From a virus, in IMG/VR virus record IMGVR_UViG_3300036981_000377, positions 1-64,000 of that record: 64,000 nucleotides of DNA; one strand, 5' to 3'. The notes under the pieces were generated by a model. That model was given only the letters and a program-made list of their open reading frames with translations, had not been told where the DNA came from and searched no databases. This document shows, piece by piece, positions 43,440 to 51,459 of the stretch. Each line of letters opens with the position of its first letter. Within the stretch, counting starts at the first letter, position 1. The position numbers were made by a program, and so were the translations under genes.

Positions 43440-44631
43440 AGAGAAACCTTTCAAACTTTCCTTTGTAGACAGCCTGACAAATGTCTAAAAACTGTGGAAA
43501 CAAAACGCGATAATCGCCAGATAGAAAGAAATCTAAATTTTTGTTGGCAGGAACATTAGAAATGCGCGCTATTTTTACAGCGCTAAAATCAAGCGGTTCC
43601 GGCAACCTTTGACCGGCATCAATCGCAACAGACAATAATGGCAGCGCTGGCTGAGCGGACCCAGCTACAATAAACGTGCCGGCGGGGTCTCCGGCCATGC
43701 CAAATACCTGCTCTGCAAAGACCAAATAATCTACGCTGGCAGTGGCGCCGAGAACAGCACCGAACTCTGCGCCGGCTGTTGACGGCATAATGTGCAACGG
43801 CGTTTCGCCAATCGTGACGTGCACGGTGGCAGCGGCGTTGTTGTCATAAGCTGCAGCAAGAATGCTGGCAGATCTGTCATCTTCCGGCGCTAAACCCCAT
43901 CGGCCTATACCCTCGGCTATGCCCACGCCGGCGTTTGCCGCAAGCTTGAGCGTTGACCCAAATACCGACATATCAGCTTTGTTCTTTTTAGCTGTCTGCA
44001 AGTCACACGCCGCGGCTTCGCTAGTCATAGCCACGTGCGTTACCACTTTATTTTTTAAGAGAGCAATAACAATTGGAGTAATACCGGCCTGCACTACATC
44101 TGCGTTTAAAAACAACATAACCGGCTTGTTCTGCTTTCGGGAATGAAACGCAGCTCGAGCCAGCGGAAGAAACGCCATAGCGTCTTTGTTTATTACGTAT
44201 TCTTTAGGCGTAATAAACGGCTGCGCTTCTGGAATGACAGGCTGCGCAAGAAGCGTGGGGTCTAGCGCGGGTAACTGGCTGCTTATAGCTCTGGGCGGCG
44301 CATAAGCAGCTAACTCATCTTTGCGGGAATCATTTGCGAGCATTGGCCCAGAACCGCAAAACAACCACTCGGCAGAGACCACGCCACTTTCTACAAATTG
44401 CGCAAACGTAGACAAACGCAAACGAGTACTATCATTTAAAATACGTTTTACCCAAAATTCTGAAAACCCTACAGCCTGCCCATACGCCGCTAAGTCACCG
44501 CCAAACACGTGCTCGCCAACGTAGCGCAGGCGGGCAGTGATGGCTTTTACTTTAGGGGACGTCAGGAAGGAACCTTTGCTCTTTTTCGGGTTTTTCGATT
44601 CGGCTCCGTCGGTAGGCGCATCCGGTGGCAT
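43372..44631 (-). CDS. HTH domain fused to a deoxyhypusine-synthase-like domain
   Basis: Residues about 25-105 look like an XRE-type helix-turn-helix: RLRYVGEHVFGGDLAAYGQ, FSEFWVKRILNDS and VSAEWLFCGSGPM, the last typical of phage-repressor-like HTH proteins. Residues about 160-405 resemble the deoxyhypusine synthase (DHS) fold: PVMLFLNADVVQAGITPIVI, VTHVAMTSEAAACD, ASILAAAYDNNAAATVHVTI, then LHIMPSTAGAEFGAVLG and FIVAGSAQPALPLLSVAID. A lysine in DFSAVKIARIS may correspond to the DHS catalytic lysine. DHS-like proteins with an HTH are, as I recall, known in Planctomycetes. The substrate is unknown. Regulation by a bound small ligand is an attractive but untested idea. Confidence 0.6.
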   Translation of the reverse strand: MPPDAPTDGAESKNPKKSKGSFLTSPKVKAITARLRYVGEHVFGGDLAAYGQAVGFSEFWVKRILNDSTRLRLSTFAQFVESGVVSAEWLFCGSGPMLANDSRKDELAAYAPPRAISSQLPALDPTLLAQPVIPEAQPFITPKEYVINKDAMAFLPLARAAFHSRKQNKPVMLFLNADVVQAGITPIVIALLKNKVVTHVAMTSEAAACDLQTAKKNKADMSVFGSTLKLAANAGVGIAEGIGRWGLAPEDDRSASILAAAYDNNAAATVHVTIGETPLHIMPSTAGAEFGAVLGATASVDYLVFAEQVFGMAGDPAGTFIVAGSAQPALPLLSVAIDAGQRLPEPLDFSAVKIARISNVPANKNLDFFLSGDYRVLFPQFLDICQAVYKGKFERFLYERYGYKVLEHPQRAAPADRSD

Positions 44632-45511
44632 TATGTAACCTCAAACTGTTTCGGGCGTGCATGACAGCTGCGACTAGCTCAGCGTAACCAATTAACATTC
44701 CGCGGGGGTATTCGACAAATAAGCCAAATACATTCATAACAGCTTTGAAGTCAGTGGCTTTTGCTGATTGCAAAAAAATAGCGGAAGATTTTTTGGCTCG
44801 ATTTACTGGCCGTTTAGCTTTCGGCCTGGTAATAAATAATTGTCTAACCTGTATTTCACAACCCGTGTCCGCAGGGTTGAGCACTACTCGCCACATTGAG
44901 CCAAACGTATCTGTACCTAATTTACGGCTAATTTTTTTATAGTTTGCAATCTCCCGCTGCAAAGCTGCGTGGATAACTTTAGCGTTAGCCAGCATGTGTG
45001 GTTTGTCCCAGCCAGCACCTTCAAAATTAGTCGTTTTAATTACGTAGGTTTCAATGCGGCAAGTAACGAGCGCTGTTCGGCTTTGTTTCTGCAGCTGCCG
45101 CAAAGAACGCGAAACACGCCTGTAAAGCTCTTCAGCCTGCCGAGCAGAACAGAACGGACAGAACCCAAATTTTCCGCAAGGTTTAATGGCTACAGCGTTT
45201 GCTGGCCAATGATACTCTAAGCTTGTTGGCCGGCAGTATAAGCAGCGCGCTACGCTAGCTTTTTGAATACCAGATCCGCTGAACTCAGAACCAGGAGACC
45301 AGAGCTCTCGCAGCACCAGCTCTTTGATGCGCATGAACCAGTTTCTGTGCGCTTGTTTTAAACGCCGAACTATCGTTGGCGAATGCACGCGCCGCGATTT
45401 GATCGCTTTGTTAGCGGCAGGGATTATGACATACCTGTGCGCAAACAACTGCGAAGCAAACCGCGGCACGCGTGCTATTTGCCACCGGGCAAGCCGGTAG
45501 TCTTCAATCAT
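44552..45511 (-). CDS. Zinc-binding protein of unknown function
   Basis: A 319-residue, very basic protein with a Cys cluster: RCLYC near residue 91, then CGKFGFCPFCSARQAEELYRR near 111-131. This is reminiscent of the zinc fingers at the start of rolling-circle or primase-like replication proteins. The middle has TALVTCRIETYVIKTTNF and the C-terminal part is Lys/Arg-rich. No HUH motif or catalytic Tyr arrangement is clear. Nucleic-acid binding is likely. Confidence 0.5.
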   Translation of the reverse strand: MIEDYRLARWQIARVPRFASQLFAHRYVIIPAANKAIKSRRVHSPTIVRRLKQAHRNWFMRIKELVLRELWSPGSEFSGSGIQKASVARCLYCRPTSLEYHWPANAVAIKPCGKFGFCPFCSARQAEELYRRVSRSLRQLQKQSRTALVTCRIETYVIKTTNFEGAGWDKPHMLANAKVIHAALQREIANYKKISRKLGTDTFGSMWRVVLNPADTGCEIQVRQLFITRPKAKRPVNRAKKSSAIFLQSAKATDFKAVMNVFGLFVEYPRGMLIGYAELVAAVMHARNSLRLHNATGCAYRRSRIEKPEKEQRFLPDVP

Positions 45512-45774
45512 CGATTCTGCTGAGCTTGATGAAACTTGAGGATAGCGTTTGTGGCTTCTTGAGTTTCAGCCTGATTATAACCTTCTTGACGTAAACGCCC
45601 TTCGACATAACGTCTCTCGGGTGTTCCGCTCATCGTCGTCGTCGAACCCGTGCTCGTATAGCTCGAGGAACTCGTGCTGCTCTGGCCGCCGGAAAAAAGC
45701 TGCATAATGAATGCCATCGCGAACACGAGACCAATGATCACCCACATTCCGTTCGTATTTTGTTTTTGAGTCAT
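45508..45774 (-). CDS. Small membrane protein with C-terminal helical domain
   Basis: The ATG at 45774 has AAAGGG upstream. One membrane span (MWVIIGLVFAMAFIMQLFSG, about residues 10-29) is followed by a Ser/Thr-rich linker and a soluble YVEGRLRQEGYNQAETQEAT helical part. It overlaps by about 200 bases, in another frame, the end of the membrane ORF that begins at 45886. It could be a holin-like, spanin-like or other envelope protein. Topology alone does not tell. Confidence 0.5.
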   Translation of the reverse strand: MTQKQNTNGMWVIIGLVFAMAFIMQLFSGGQSSTSSSSYTSTGSTTTMSGTPERRYVEGRLRQEGYNQAETQEATNAILKFHQAQQNR

Positions 45775-45886
45775 TCCACGCCCTTTCAATTCGAGTAAGT
45801 AACCAAACAAACCACGCAAGTACAAACAACATCCCGTGAAATAACTCCGCGGGTAACTCGTCAAAGCTCACTAACGTCTCGGCCAT
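45575..45886 (-). CDS. Small membrane protein, overlapping frame
   Basis: The ATG at 45886 has GGAG at good spacing, and the first 40 residues look like a real protein: MAETLVSFDELPAELFHG, then LFVLAWFVWLLT as a membrane span with charged flanks. From about residue 38 the frame runs opposite the better-supported 45774 gene. The tail (FDDDDERNTRETLCRRAF) looks like a shadow of that gene. Either a genuine overlap or a frameshift linking the two is possible. Confidence 0.4.
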   Translation of the reverse strand: MAETLVSFDELPAELFHGMLFVLAWFVWLLTRIERAWNDSKTKYERNVGDHWSRVRDGIHYAAFFRRPEQHEFLELYEHGFDDDDERNTRETLCRRAFTSRRL

Positions 45887-46412
45887 TGGCGCTCCTTTGC
45901 CTGTTTTCGCAAATAGCGTTTACAGCCTTGGTTAACTCAGGTATACGCTCACTCTCTTCAAACGTGCCGTCGCCGACTGTGTTTGACATATAAATCGTCT
46001 CATCACCGCAATCTGGAACGTCAGCGCGAAAGATGCCGTGACGCAGCCTAAGATAACCAATCTTTTTAGCGCTGACTTCATCAAAGACGTCGTACTGCTC
46101 CGGGCACGCCGAGCACGTGCAAATCAGCCGGCAGCCATGAATTACGATGTCGTTAGGGGAAGTCGTGTAGCCGTGATAAGGTTGCGCCTGCAAACGCAAC
46201 AACTGCTCAGCACGCTCTGCTGCTATAGCCCGTACCCTTTTTTGCACTACCTCGCGGCTAACTTTGTACTCGCCGCACCATTCTGTAGGCATCGTTGTTG
46301 GAAAATTACCGTTCTTTGGCGGATAGCGCCGACAAACAGCTATGCCGACAATTTTTGCGTGATACATACAATTGCCGCAAGATTCTTTGTGTTCTTCTAA
46401 CAGACCGCTCAT
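45861..46412 (-). CDS. Zinc-finger protein with common phage C-terminal domain
   Basis: The N-terminus has a four-Cys knuckle: CGNCMYHAKIVGIAVCRRYPP, then EWCGEY. A central helix (VRAIAAERAEQLLRLQAQ) leads to a second Cys group (CRLICTCSAC). The C-terminal part (KKIGYLRLRHGIFRADVPD; ETIYMSNTVGDGTFEESER) matches a short domain I recall in many phage and planctomycete unknowns. The function is unknown. It is coupled to the membrane-protein gene downstream. Confidence 0.65.
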   Translation of the reverse strand: MSGLLEEHKESCGNCMYHAKIVGIAVCRRYPPKNGNFPTTMPTEWCGEYKVSREVVQKRVRAIAAERAEQLLRLQAQPYHGYTTSPNDIVIHGCRLICTCSACPEQYDVFDEVSAKKIGYLRLRHGIFRADVPDCGDETIYMSNTVGDGTFEESERIPELTKAVNAICENRQRSANGRDVSEL

Positions 46413-46455
46413 GTGTTTAGTTCCTGTGGTTTTTACTTTTAGGTTATTTAACGCG

Positions 46456-46791
46456 TTACAAATTTGCAGGAGACACTACGAGCTTTTTGCCCAACGAGTA
46501 TTTGCGCGCGTTGGTGTCAGCGCCGTGGCCCCGCCGTTGCGCTTTGCTCTTGCTCCATTTCTTTCGGAGCTGGCCGGCTATAGCCGTAACGGCAGTTTCG
46601 TCAGGGTCAGGCGGGACGTTACTGCGAGAGTGCGTCGCGCATTTTTTCTTCGGGAGCTTATGAAGCTTAGCCAGCCGGTCTAAGCTTGCGCGAGAGATTT
46701 TAAGGGCTTGACTAATTTCACCCCGGGTTAAAGAAGTAGCCCAAATACGCTGCAGGGCCGGGACAGAAACAAGCGTGGCTAATTTACGCAT
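46456..46791 (-). CDS. Small HTH protein, possible DNA-binding regulator
   Basis: Residues about 12-48 (LQRIWATSLTRGEISQALKI then SRASLDRLAKLHKLPKK) form a helix-turn-helix like those of GcrA-type or recombinase-tail domains. The rest is basic and disordered (ATHSRSNVPPDPDETAVTAI; GQLRKKWSKSKAQRRGHGAD). It probably binds DNA as a regulator or nucleoid-like factor. Confidence 0.55.
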   Translation of the reverse strand: MRKLATLVSVPALQRIWATSLTRGEISQALKISRASLDRLAKLHKLPKKKCATHSRSNVPPDPDETAVTAIAGQLRKKWSKSKAQRRGHGADTNARKYSLGKKLVVSPANL

Positions 46792-46825
46792 AATGCAAAA
46801 AACAACGTCCTTATTTTAGGGATTA

Positions 46826-47170
46826 TCAGTCAACTTTCTTTTTAGCTTTTACAGCGGGCTTCTTGCGCTTCTTTTTTGCTAATTTTTTTACGCTAGTTGT
46901 AACGTCTAGCGCTTCTTTGTACGACGAAGACGTATCAATATGGCTATCATCGCGTACTTCACGCCAAAGTTGATCAAAATTTGCGCGCGTAGTTAAGAGC
47001 TCGTTTTCTAGCTCGCGTACAAACGTGAACAACGCGCTAGTAAAACGCGAATGCACGTCGCCGCTAGACTGCAACCCTTCAACCATAAGCTCGAGCATCT
47101 CATTAAAGTCTGCGAGCTTACAGAGCTGTGAGTCTAGGTCATTCAGCCTGTCCCAGTGTTTCATTGTCAT
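46826..47170 (-). CDS. Helical protein with Lys-rich tail
   Basis: The ATG at 47170 follows AAGGAG by 6 bases, while a longer frame starts at a TTG. A helical body (LNDLDSQLCKLADFNEMLEL; FTSALFTFVRELENELLTTR) is followed by a tail dominated by Lys (KKLAKKKRKKPAVKAKKKVD), similar to histone H1-like tails. Nucleic-acid binding or condensation is likely. The function is unproven. Confidence 0.6.
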   Translation of the reverse strand: MTMKHWDRLNDLDSQLCKLADFNEMLELMVEGLQSSGDVHSRFTSALFTFVRELENELLTTRANFDQLWREVRDDSHIDTSSSYKEALDVTTSVKKLAKKKRKKPAVKAKKKVD

Positions 47171-47630
47171 TATTTGCTCCTTCAAAAGTTGTGTCTTCTA
47201 ACTCAAGCAGTTCGTAGCCGAGTTTTTCGCGCTGGTCGTTAATGCGCTCTAAAAGTAACGCCGCAGCTAACTCAAAATTATCAACTTCAATAAACGGCAG
47301 AGTTTCTTGCAAGTGCTTAAGCTTTGTCGGGCCTACGCCTGCAATACGAATTTCATTCGGTCCCTGCTCTGTAAACAACTCCAGGCGCGCAATGTTTGCC
47401 GCAATGTAATTTTTCGTAAAAACAAGAATGCGCCCTTGCTTGTCTACAAAAAAAGCTGTGTTCTTTTCGTTTGTAATAACCCAACGAATAGCGTCTTCGC
47501 CGGGGTCTGTGTAGTGCTTAACTTTTGGCACGATACGGGAGCTAGGTCCGCGCCCGTGACACCGCTTGAATTTATCCCCAGAACCGCACGGGCAGCCCTC
47601 GTTGCGCCCAATCCTGTTACGAATAGCCAT
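47139..47630 (-). CDS. SEC-C motif protein
   Basis: Residues 8-25 (GRNEGCPCGSGDKFKRCHG) are a SEC-C zinc-binding motif as at the end of SecA and in many accessory proteins. The remaining 135 residues are alpha/beta (EDAIRWVITNEKNTAFFVDK; NYIAANIARLELFTEQGPN). The SD sequence AAGGAGGGCAT is excellent. The role is unknown. SEC-C motifs often mediate protein-protein or ribosome contacts. Confidence 0.75.
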   Translation of the reverse strand: MAIRNRIGRNEGCPCGSGDKFKRCHGRGPSSRIVPKVKHYTDPGEDAIRWVITNEKNTAFFVDKQGRILVFTKNYIAANIARLELFTEQGPNEIRIAGVGPTKLKHLQETLPFIEVDNFELAAALLLERINDQREKLGYELLELEDTTFEGANNDNETLGQAE

Positions 47631-47690
47631 ATGCCCTCCTTGCGAAAATGCGAGAGGCGCTAAGTGTACGCGAAACTAAGATTTAAGCAA

Positions 47691-48203
47691 CTATTTTTTG
47701 GCTTTTGAAGACGCCGACCGGCGAGATCGCGCTGCCGTGCCTTTGCGCCTGCTGTTAACCGGGGAATACGGCACTCCGGCCGTTTTGCACAGCACGTACC
47801 AACACGACGGGCCAGCGCACGTTTCCCACCAATCTGCGGCTAATCGAAAAACCGTTTCTTTTTCGGCAAGGTCGTTAAATGTGCGGCGCAGGCTCCAGAG
47901 ATTTTTACCCTCAAGCTCGACAGAAAAGAAACCGCAGTCTCTGACTTTGAGCGCAACACGCAATGGTGCAGAAAACGAGATATAAAACGAAAAAGGCGCT
48001 TTGCTGTAGCTGGGCTGGTGCCCCTCGCAGCTGTACGAGGTTTTTGCGCCAAGCTGCTCAAGCATGAGCACGAAATAGTTTACGCCGGGGTCAATCGGGC
48101 CTGTGTAGGTCTTGCAGGGCGACGTGCGGTCTAGCTCTAACCGACAGGCGATATCCCAAATGTTTTCTGCAGAAGTAGCAGCTGAGCTTTTAGCAGCAGC
48201 CAT
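47691..48203 (-). CDS. Hypothetical protein, basic C-terminus
   Basis: The ATG at 48203 lies 9 bases after GGAG. The protein has GVNYFVLMLEQLGAKTSYSC followed by EGHQPSYSKAPFSFYISF, a common phage/bacterial small-domain signature in which a Cys-Glu-Gly-His block follows a helix. It ends in a Ser/Arg/Lys-rich tail (RRKGTAARSRRSASSKAKK). The function is unknown. Confidence 0.6.
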   Translation of the reverse strand: MAAAKSSAATSAENIWDIACRLELDRTSPCKTYTGPIDPGVNYFVLMLEQLGAKTSYSCEGHQPSYSKAPFSFYISFSAPLRVALKVRDCGFFSVELEGKNLWSLRRTFNDLAEKETVFRLAADWWETCAGPSCWYVLCKTAGVPYSPVNSRRKGTAARSRRSASSKAKK

Positions 48204-48407
48204 AGCGAATAGCTCCAGTAAGATTTGGACGAAAGACAGCACCCGGACTTAGGGTGCTTAGGGTGGTGCTTGGGAAAAAACGCAGAATGAGCGAGGCTAA
48301 CTCTAGCGCTATCAACCCTTTAGCGCGATTACCTTACGAAAAAGTCATGCAACTTGCGTATATCTTTCTTACGAAAGCTAAGAAGATTAAGGATTTACTC
48401 ATTCCAC

Positions 48408-48442
48408 GTGTGAGAAGGCGCACAATACGCCTTCTCTCACAC
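48408..48442 (-). other. Second hairpin in the 48.3 kb intergenic stretch
   Basis: GTGTGAGA..AGGCG/CGCCT..TCTCTCACAC forms a long stem with a 2-base bulge and a 7-base loop (48408-48420 with 48428-48442). No U tract follows on either strand, so it may stabilise or process RNA rather than terminate. The rest of the 48204-48522 gap holds no gene I would support. Confidence 0.5.
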
Positions 48443-48444
48443 AC

Positions 48445-48490
48445 AAAAAACTACATAGGCGCAGAGGGAGCAGTTGCCTGCCCCCTCTGC
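48445..48490 (-). terminator. Strong GCAA-tetraloop hairpin, probable terminator
   Basis: On the minus strand GCAGAGGG-g-GCAG-GCAA-CTGC-u-CCCTCTGC closes with 12 Watson-Crick pairs and one G-U pair (48461-48473 with 48478-48490). On the plus strand the same position is an A-C mismatch. This indicates that the minus-strand RNA is the functional one. Six U (48450-48445) follow after about 10 bases. Confidence 0.65.
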
Positions 48491-48522
48491 TTTACCTACG
48501 CTGCCACGCTCACACCGAACGG

Positions 48523-49137
48523 TCAGTCAAACACGCGCCGAACGCGCATGTTTGCGTCTATTGTGCGCTGAAACACGATTCGATACGAACCCGGACAAAG
48601 ATTCCAATTTCCGTGCTCCGGGTGCGAAATCACGCCTGGGTTCTTGAGCACGATAATTGGGCCAGAAAGCGCAAGAGAGTTAGTTACTTTATCCCCAAGT
48701 CCACGAGAGACCGAACCCCACCGATTTGCGTCAGTGTCATTTTCGCCTGTAATATTTTGCACGTAGGTTTGAATTTGAGCGTTAAACTTTGCTTCAAGAT
48801 CAAAGAAATCGTCTGACCTTTCTGCGTCTTCATCATCGATAAAGCGCGAAGCATTGCACGTATAGACTTCAATGCCTGCTGAATTTTCGAGCATGTGCCT
48901 CGAGCCTTTTGTGTTCCCCGGCGCAAGCTGGACTGGAAATTCAGGATTATTCAGTCGCGTATAGAACACAGGCGTCGAGGTTACGGGCTCGATCAGTTGG
49001 ATATAGACGTCACCTTGGCGAACAGTATCGCCAATATTAGCTGCTTCTGGAAAATTCTGATCTCCGTCGTTGACGATCTTCTCGACCGCCTCCTCGACTT
49101 GCTTTACCGCCTTCGCAACGTTAAGAGTAGCACTCAT
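48523..49137 (-). CDS. RQGDVYIQ-type conserved protein, 204 aa
   Basis: The sequence has VRQGDVYIQLIEPV, then a SRHMLENSAGIEVYTCNASRF part, and a C-terminal VISHPEHGNWNLCPGSYRIV then FQRTIDANMRVRRVFD. This order (QGDV strand, internal His-rich loop, HPEH...PG-x-Y-x-V...Q(R)) is, as I recall, a small family common in Planctomycetes and other bacteria, with unknown function. A Cys-free acidic linker separates the parts. It is followed by a stable hairpin, suggesting a separately ended transcript. Confidence 0.6.
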   Translation of the reverse strand: MSATLNVAKAVKQVEEAVEKIVNDGDQNFPEAANIGDTVRQGDVYIQLIEPVTSTPVFYTRLNNPEFPVQLAPGNTKGSRHMLENSAGIEVYTCNASRFIDDEDAERSDDFFDLEAKFNAQIQTYVQNITGENDTDANRWGSVSRGLGDKVTNSLALSGPIIVLKNPGVISHPEHGNWNLCPGSYRIVFQRTIDANMRVRRVFD

Positions 49138-49228
49138 GGTTGTGAGCCCTTGTAAAAGTTAAAACTAGTAAGTCAACGCGCACGAACTCGAGCTTGATCG
49201 CTCGTTTATTTTTGATAGAGTTAGCGTC

Positions 49229-50557
49229 TTACGACGCGCCGACAATGTTTAGCGCATTTACGGCATAAGGCAGATGGTCACAAACTGCGCCGTTTGCTAG
49301 CCAGCTTTGTGCTGCTTCGCACGTATTAATCGGCGCAATATTGTCAGGATTAAATCTGCTCTCAGGCAGAATTTCCGGTATAGCAATAAAGTATTTACGC
49401 CCTGTAGACCGGCACGATAAGACCATGCGTAGTGGCTCGCGCCCAAATGCTGCCTTTGTTTTACGCGGAGCAATCAATACTTCTACGGTATTATCTACCC
49501 AATTTTCGCGCGAGTCTAAGACTACAGCACCAGAGTCGTGTAGGTACTTGCCCCAGCCATACCGGTCGATGGCAACACGGCGATTCTCTTCGTTATCGAT
49601 CTCTTGGATTTCTTTTGGCTTAAGCGTTTCAGGCGCCATAATAATTTTTTCGCCGTGCTTGGCGAGATAGTGCCCTTCAAAGAACCAGACTGCTTTGCCG
49701 TCTGCCCACTGCACGGCTGGTCCAGATTCATTATGCAGGTTGTCGTCTGCGTCTAGCCGCATTACCGGGCGCTTGCCAAGAATTAAATAAGCGTCCCTGA
49801 ATTGCATAACTGCTGGCGTGTAGTGAAAGATCTCTTGATATTTGATGATCTCAGGATCTTTGCAGTTAAGCATCTTAGCTACGATCTCAGCGTGCACGGC
49901 GTCAAACCAATGCTGCTGCGGTTGAAACTCGCCGGCTTCTAGGTCTTCTGTGAAGTTCGACACAGCGCCGCTTAACGTAATTTGCGCGCGCTCAACCAGC
50001 CTAGAATTCCGGTAACTTAGCTTGTACGCAAGTTTTTCGTATTCGTTCACGTCCGGGGCGCCGGTAGCTGGCATCGAAATAAACAAATTGTAAAGATCGC
50101 TAAGCGTGCAAAGCGCTATTGCTGCGGTGTTGTCTCGCCCCGAACTGCTTCGCCAGCGTCTGGCCGGAATAGCACTTCCTTTGGTTTTTTGGGTAAGTTT
50201 ATGCAGGTGTTGCTGCATCATATTATCCATCAAATTGTTTTTCATGTGCCGAGACCAATAGTTGCCGTTAACAATGTCTCGCATACCGCCGCACTTTTGG
50301 ACGTTTGCCGCAAACGCCGAATCAATGCCGAGATAGTCGCAGTACTCTTTAGCTGAACTTTTGGCTATCCGGCCCCGAATGATTGCCTGCGCAATGTAGA
50401 ACTGCAGCGGCGAATCCACAGCAAATACTTTGATTTTCTTATTTTTGCCAATGAGCAATTTCTTGGCTGCGTCAACATCTACAGCAGTGTCATGCAGAAT
50501 TGTATTTTGCCACCGCGCTACAACTTCGGAAATGATCCGTTGAAACTTCTTGCTCAT
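49229..50557 (-). CDS. DUF6745-like protein
   Basis: The 442 residues include the signature DDNLHNESGPAVQWADGKAV (about 275-295), then KEIQEIDNEENRRVAIDRYG and GKYLHDSGAVVLD. These resemble the DUF6745 family, found largely in Planctomycetes and a few other groups. The function of the family is unknown. The family number is from memory. An N-terminal helical region of about 150 residues precedes it. Confidence 0.65.
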   Translation of the reverse strand: MSKKFQRIISEVVARWQNTILHDTAVDVDAAKKLLIGKNKKIKVFAVDSPLQFYIAQAIIRGRIAKSSAKEYCDYLGIDSAFAANVQKCGGMRDIVNGNYWSRHMKNNLMDNMMQQHLHKLTQKTKGSAIPARRWRSSSGRDNTAAIALCTLSDLYNLFISMPATGAPDVNEYEKLAYKLSYRNSRLVERAQITLSGAVSNFTEDLEAGEFQPQQHWFDAVHAEIVAKMLNCKDPEIIKYQEIFHYTPAVMQFRDAYLILGKRPVMRLDADDNLHNESGPAVQWADGKAVWFFEGHYLAKHGEKIIMAPETLKPKEIQEIDNEENRRVAIDRYGWGKYLHDSGAVVLDSRENWVDNTVEVLIAPRKTKAAFGREPLRMVLSCRSTGRKYFIAIPEILPESRFNPDNIAPINTCEAAQSWLANGAVCDHLPYAVNALNIVGAS

Positions 50558-50566
50558 AAAACCCTT

Positions 50567-50959
50567 TCAGTACTCGCTCTTTAAAAGGATGGTTCGAGTC
50601 TGCGCGCCGTCAACCGGCATGCAGTAAACAGAAAACGTAGAGAGATCAAAATCGGTGTATTCTATTATTTGCTCAATTTCTGGCGGCAGATCTGAGTCAG
50701 CTTGGCATAAAAGCCTTGCTGTCTTGTCTGGAAATACTTCAAGAGTCCAAAGCTGAAAATCCTGCAAGTTTGGCTTGCTGTTTAGCGTTGGCTGGTAAGA
50801 TGCAATTGCGTCCATAAGCCAGAACGCGCCATGCTTGCCGCCGTTTTCAGCGACGTATAGCGCGCCGTCTGTTAGCACCATTTTTGGGAACAGCGGAGAC
50901 CACCTGTGCCAAGCTTCTGTTCCTGTAAATCCTGAAAGCTCTTTTACGTCAATTGGCAT
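50567..50959 (-). CDS. DUF6876-like protein
   Basis: The motifs TEAWHRWSPLF, LTDGALYVAENGGKHGAFWLMD, FQLWTLEVF, YTDFDLSTFSVYCMPVDG and LLKSEY match, in order, the DUF6876 family as I remember it. It is a short family with a TEAWYRH-TDG-FWL pattern, common in planctomycete and phage genomes. It sits next to the DUF6745-like gene. The function is unknown. Confidence 0.65.
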   Translation of the reverse strand: MPIDVKELSGFTGTEAWHRWSPLFPKMVLTDGALYVAENGGKHGAFWLMDAIASYQPTLNSKPNLQDFQLWTLEVFPDKTARLLCQADSDLPPEIEQIIEYTDFDLSTFSVYCMPVDGAQTRTILLKSEY

Positions 50960-51003
50960 GTTATGTCTTTCTGATAGACAGGCTATAAGTATTAAAACGC
51001 GTA

Positions 51004-51423
51004 TTAATCCAGAAAATCATTTGGGTCATTTGGATCTGCTGTTTTTTCTGTTTCGCACTTGTAGCAGATTAGCCCCATCTTGCTTCCGCGAAGGTCGCCA
51101 AGCTCGCACATGTCGCCGCAGTAGTGGCATTGATATGTGCACGGCGCTTCGTCGTCTTCTCGCTTGTTGTCCCAGTAGCGCTGCAGCTCTTCTGCTATCG
51201 TATTAGCTGGCGCGTAATAGTCGTCAGCATTTGCTACGTGCGCAATTTCTCCGTTAACTTTCATTAAATTAACGAATTCTGCAAACTCTGCGTCTTCAAT
51301 CTCAATAATCGATTTTAATACAGTACGCAGCCGGGCTTGCTCAGGAGCTGGAAACTCTTTCTTAAGTTTTTCCCATAAGCGGCCTATCTTTTGCATAAAT
51401 CGAATGTTGCTAAATTGGCTCAT
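51004..51423 (-). CDS. Protein with C-terminal zinc ribbon
   Basis: A helical N-terminus (RFMQKIGRLWEKLKKEFPAPE; LRTVLKSIIEIEDAEFAEFV) is followed by a two-Cys-pair ribbon: CTYQCHYCGDMC then GLICYKC. The charged end includes DPNDPNDFLD. It is probably a small DNA- or protein-binding factor. No family is recognised. Confidence 0.6.
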   Translation of the reverse strand: MSQFSNIRFMQKIGRLWEKLKKEFPAPEQARLRTVLKSIIEIEDAEFAEFVNLMKVNGEIAHVANADDYYAPANTIAEELQRYWDNKREDDEAPCTYQCHYCGDMCELGDLRGSKMGLICYKCETEKTADPNDPNDFLD

Positions 51424-51459
51424 GTTAGCCTTTCTTTTATTTGCGTTGTGATTGTGCTG

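Noticed and set aside
44552-45511. Rolling-circle replication initiator (HUH)
   Set aside because: The Cys cluster recalls Rep proteins, but no HUH motif or catalytic tyrosine pattern is visible, so it is left as a zinc-binding unknown.
48254-48571. Plus-strand ORF of 105 residues in the 48.3 kb gap
   Set aside because: It runs through two strong hairpins and into the antisense of the 204-residue gene, has no convincing SD sequence, and would be the only plus-strand gene.
49141-49176. TTGACT and TACAAG with a 16-base spacer before the gene at 49137, looking like a sigma70 promoter
   Set aside because: The -10 element would leave only about 12 bases before the ATG, too short for a leader with an SD sequence. 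No transcription data are available.
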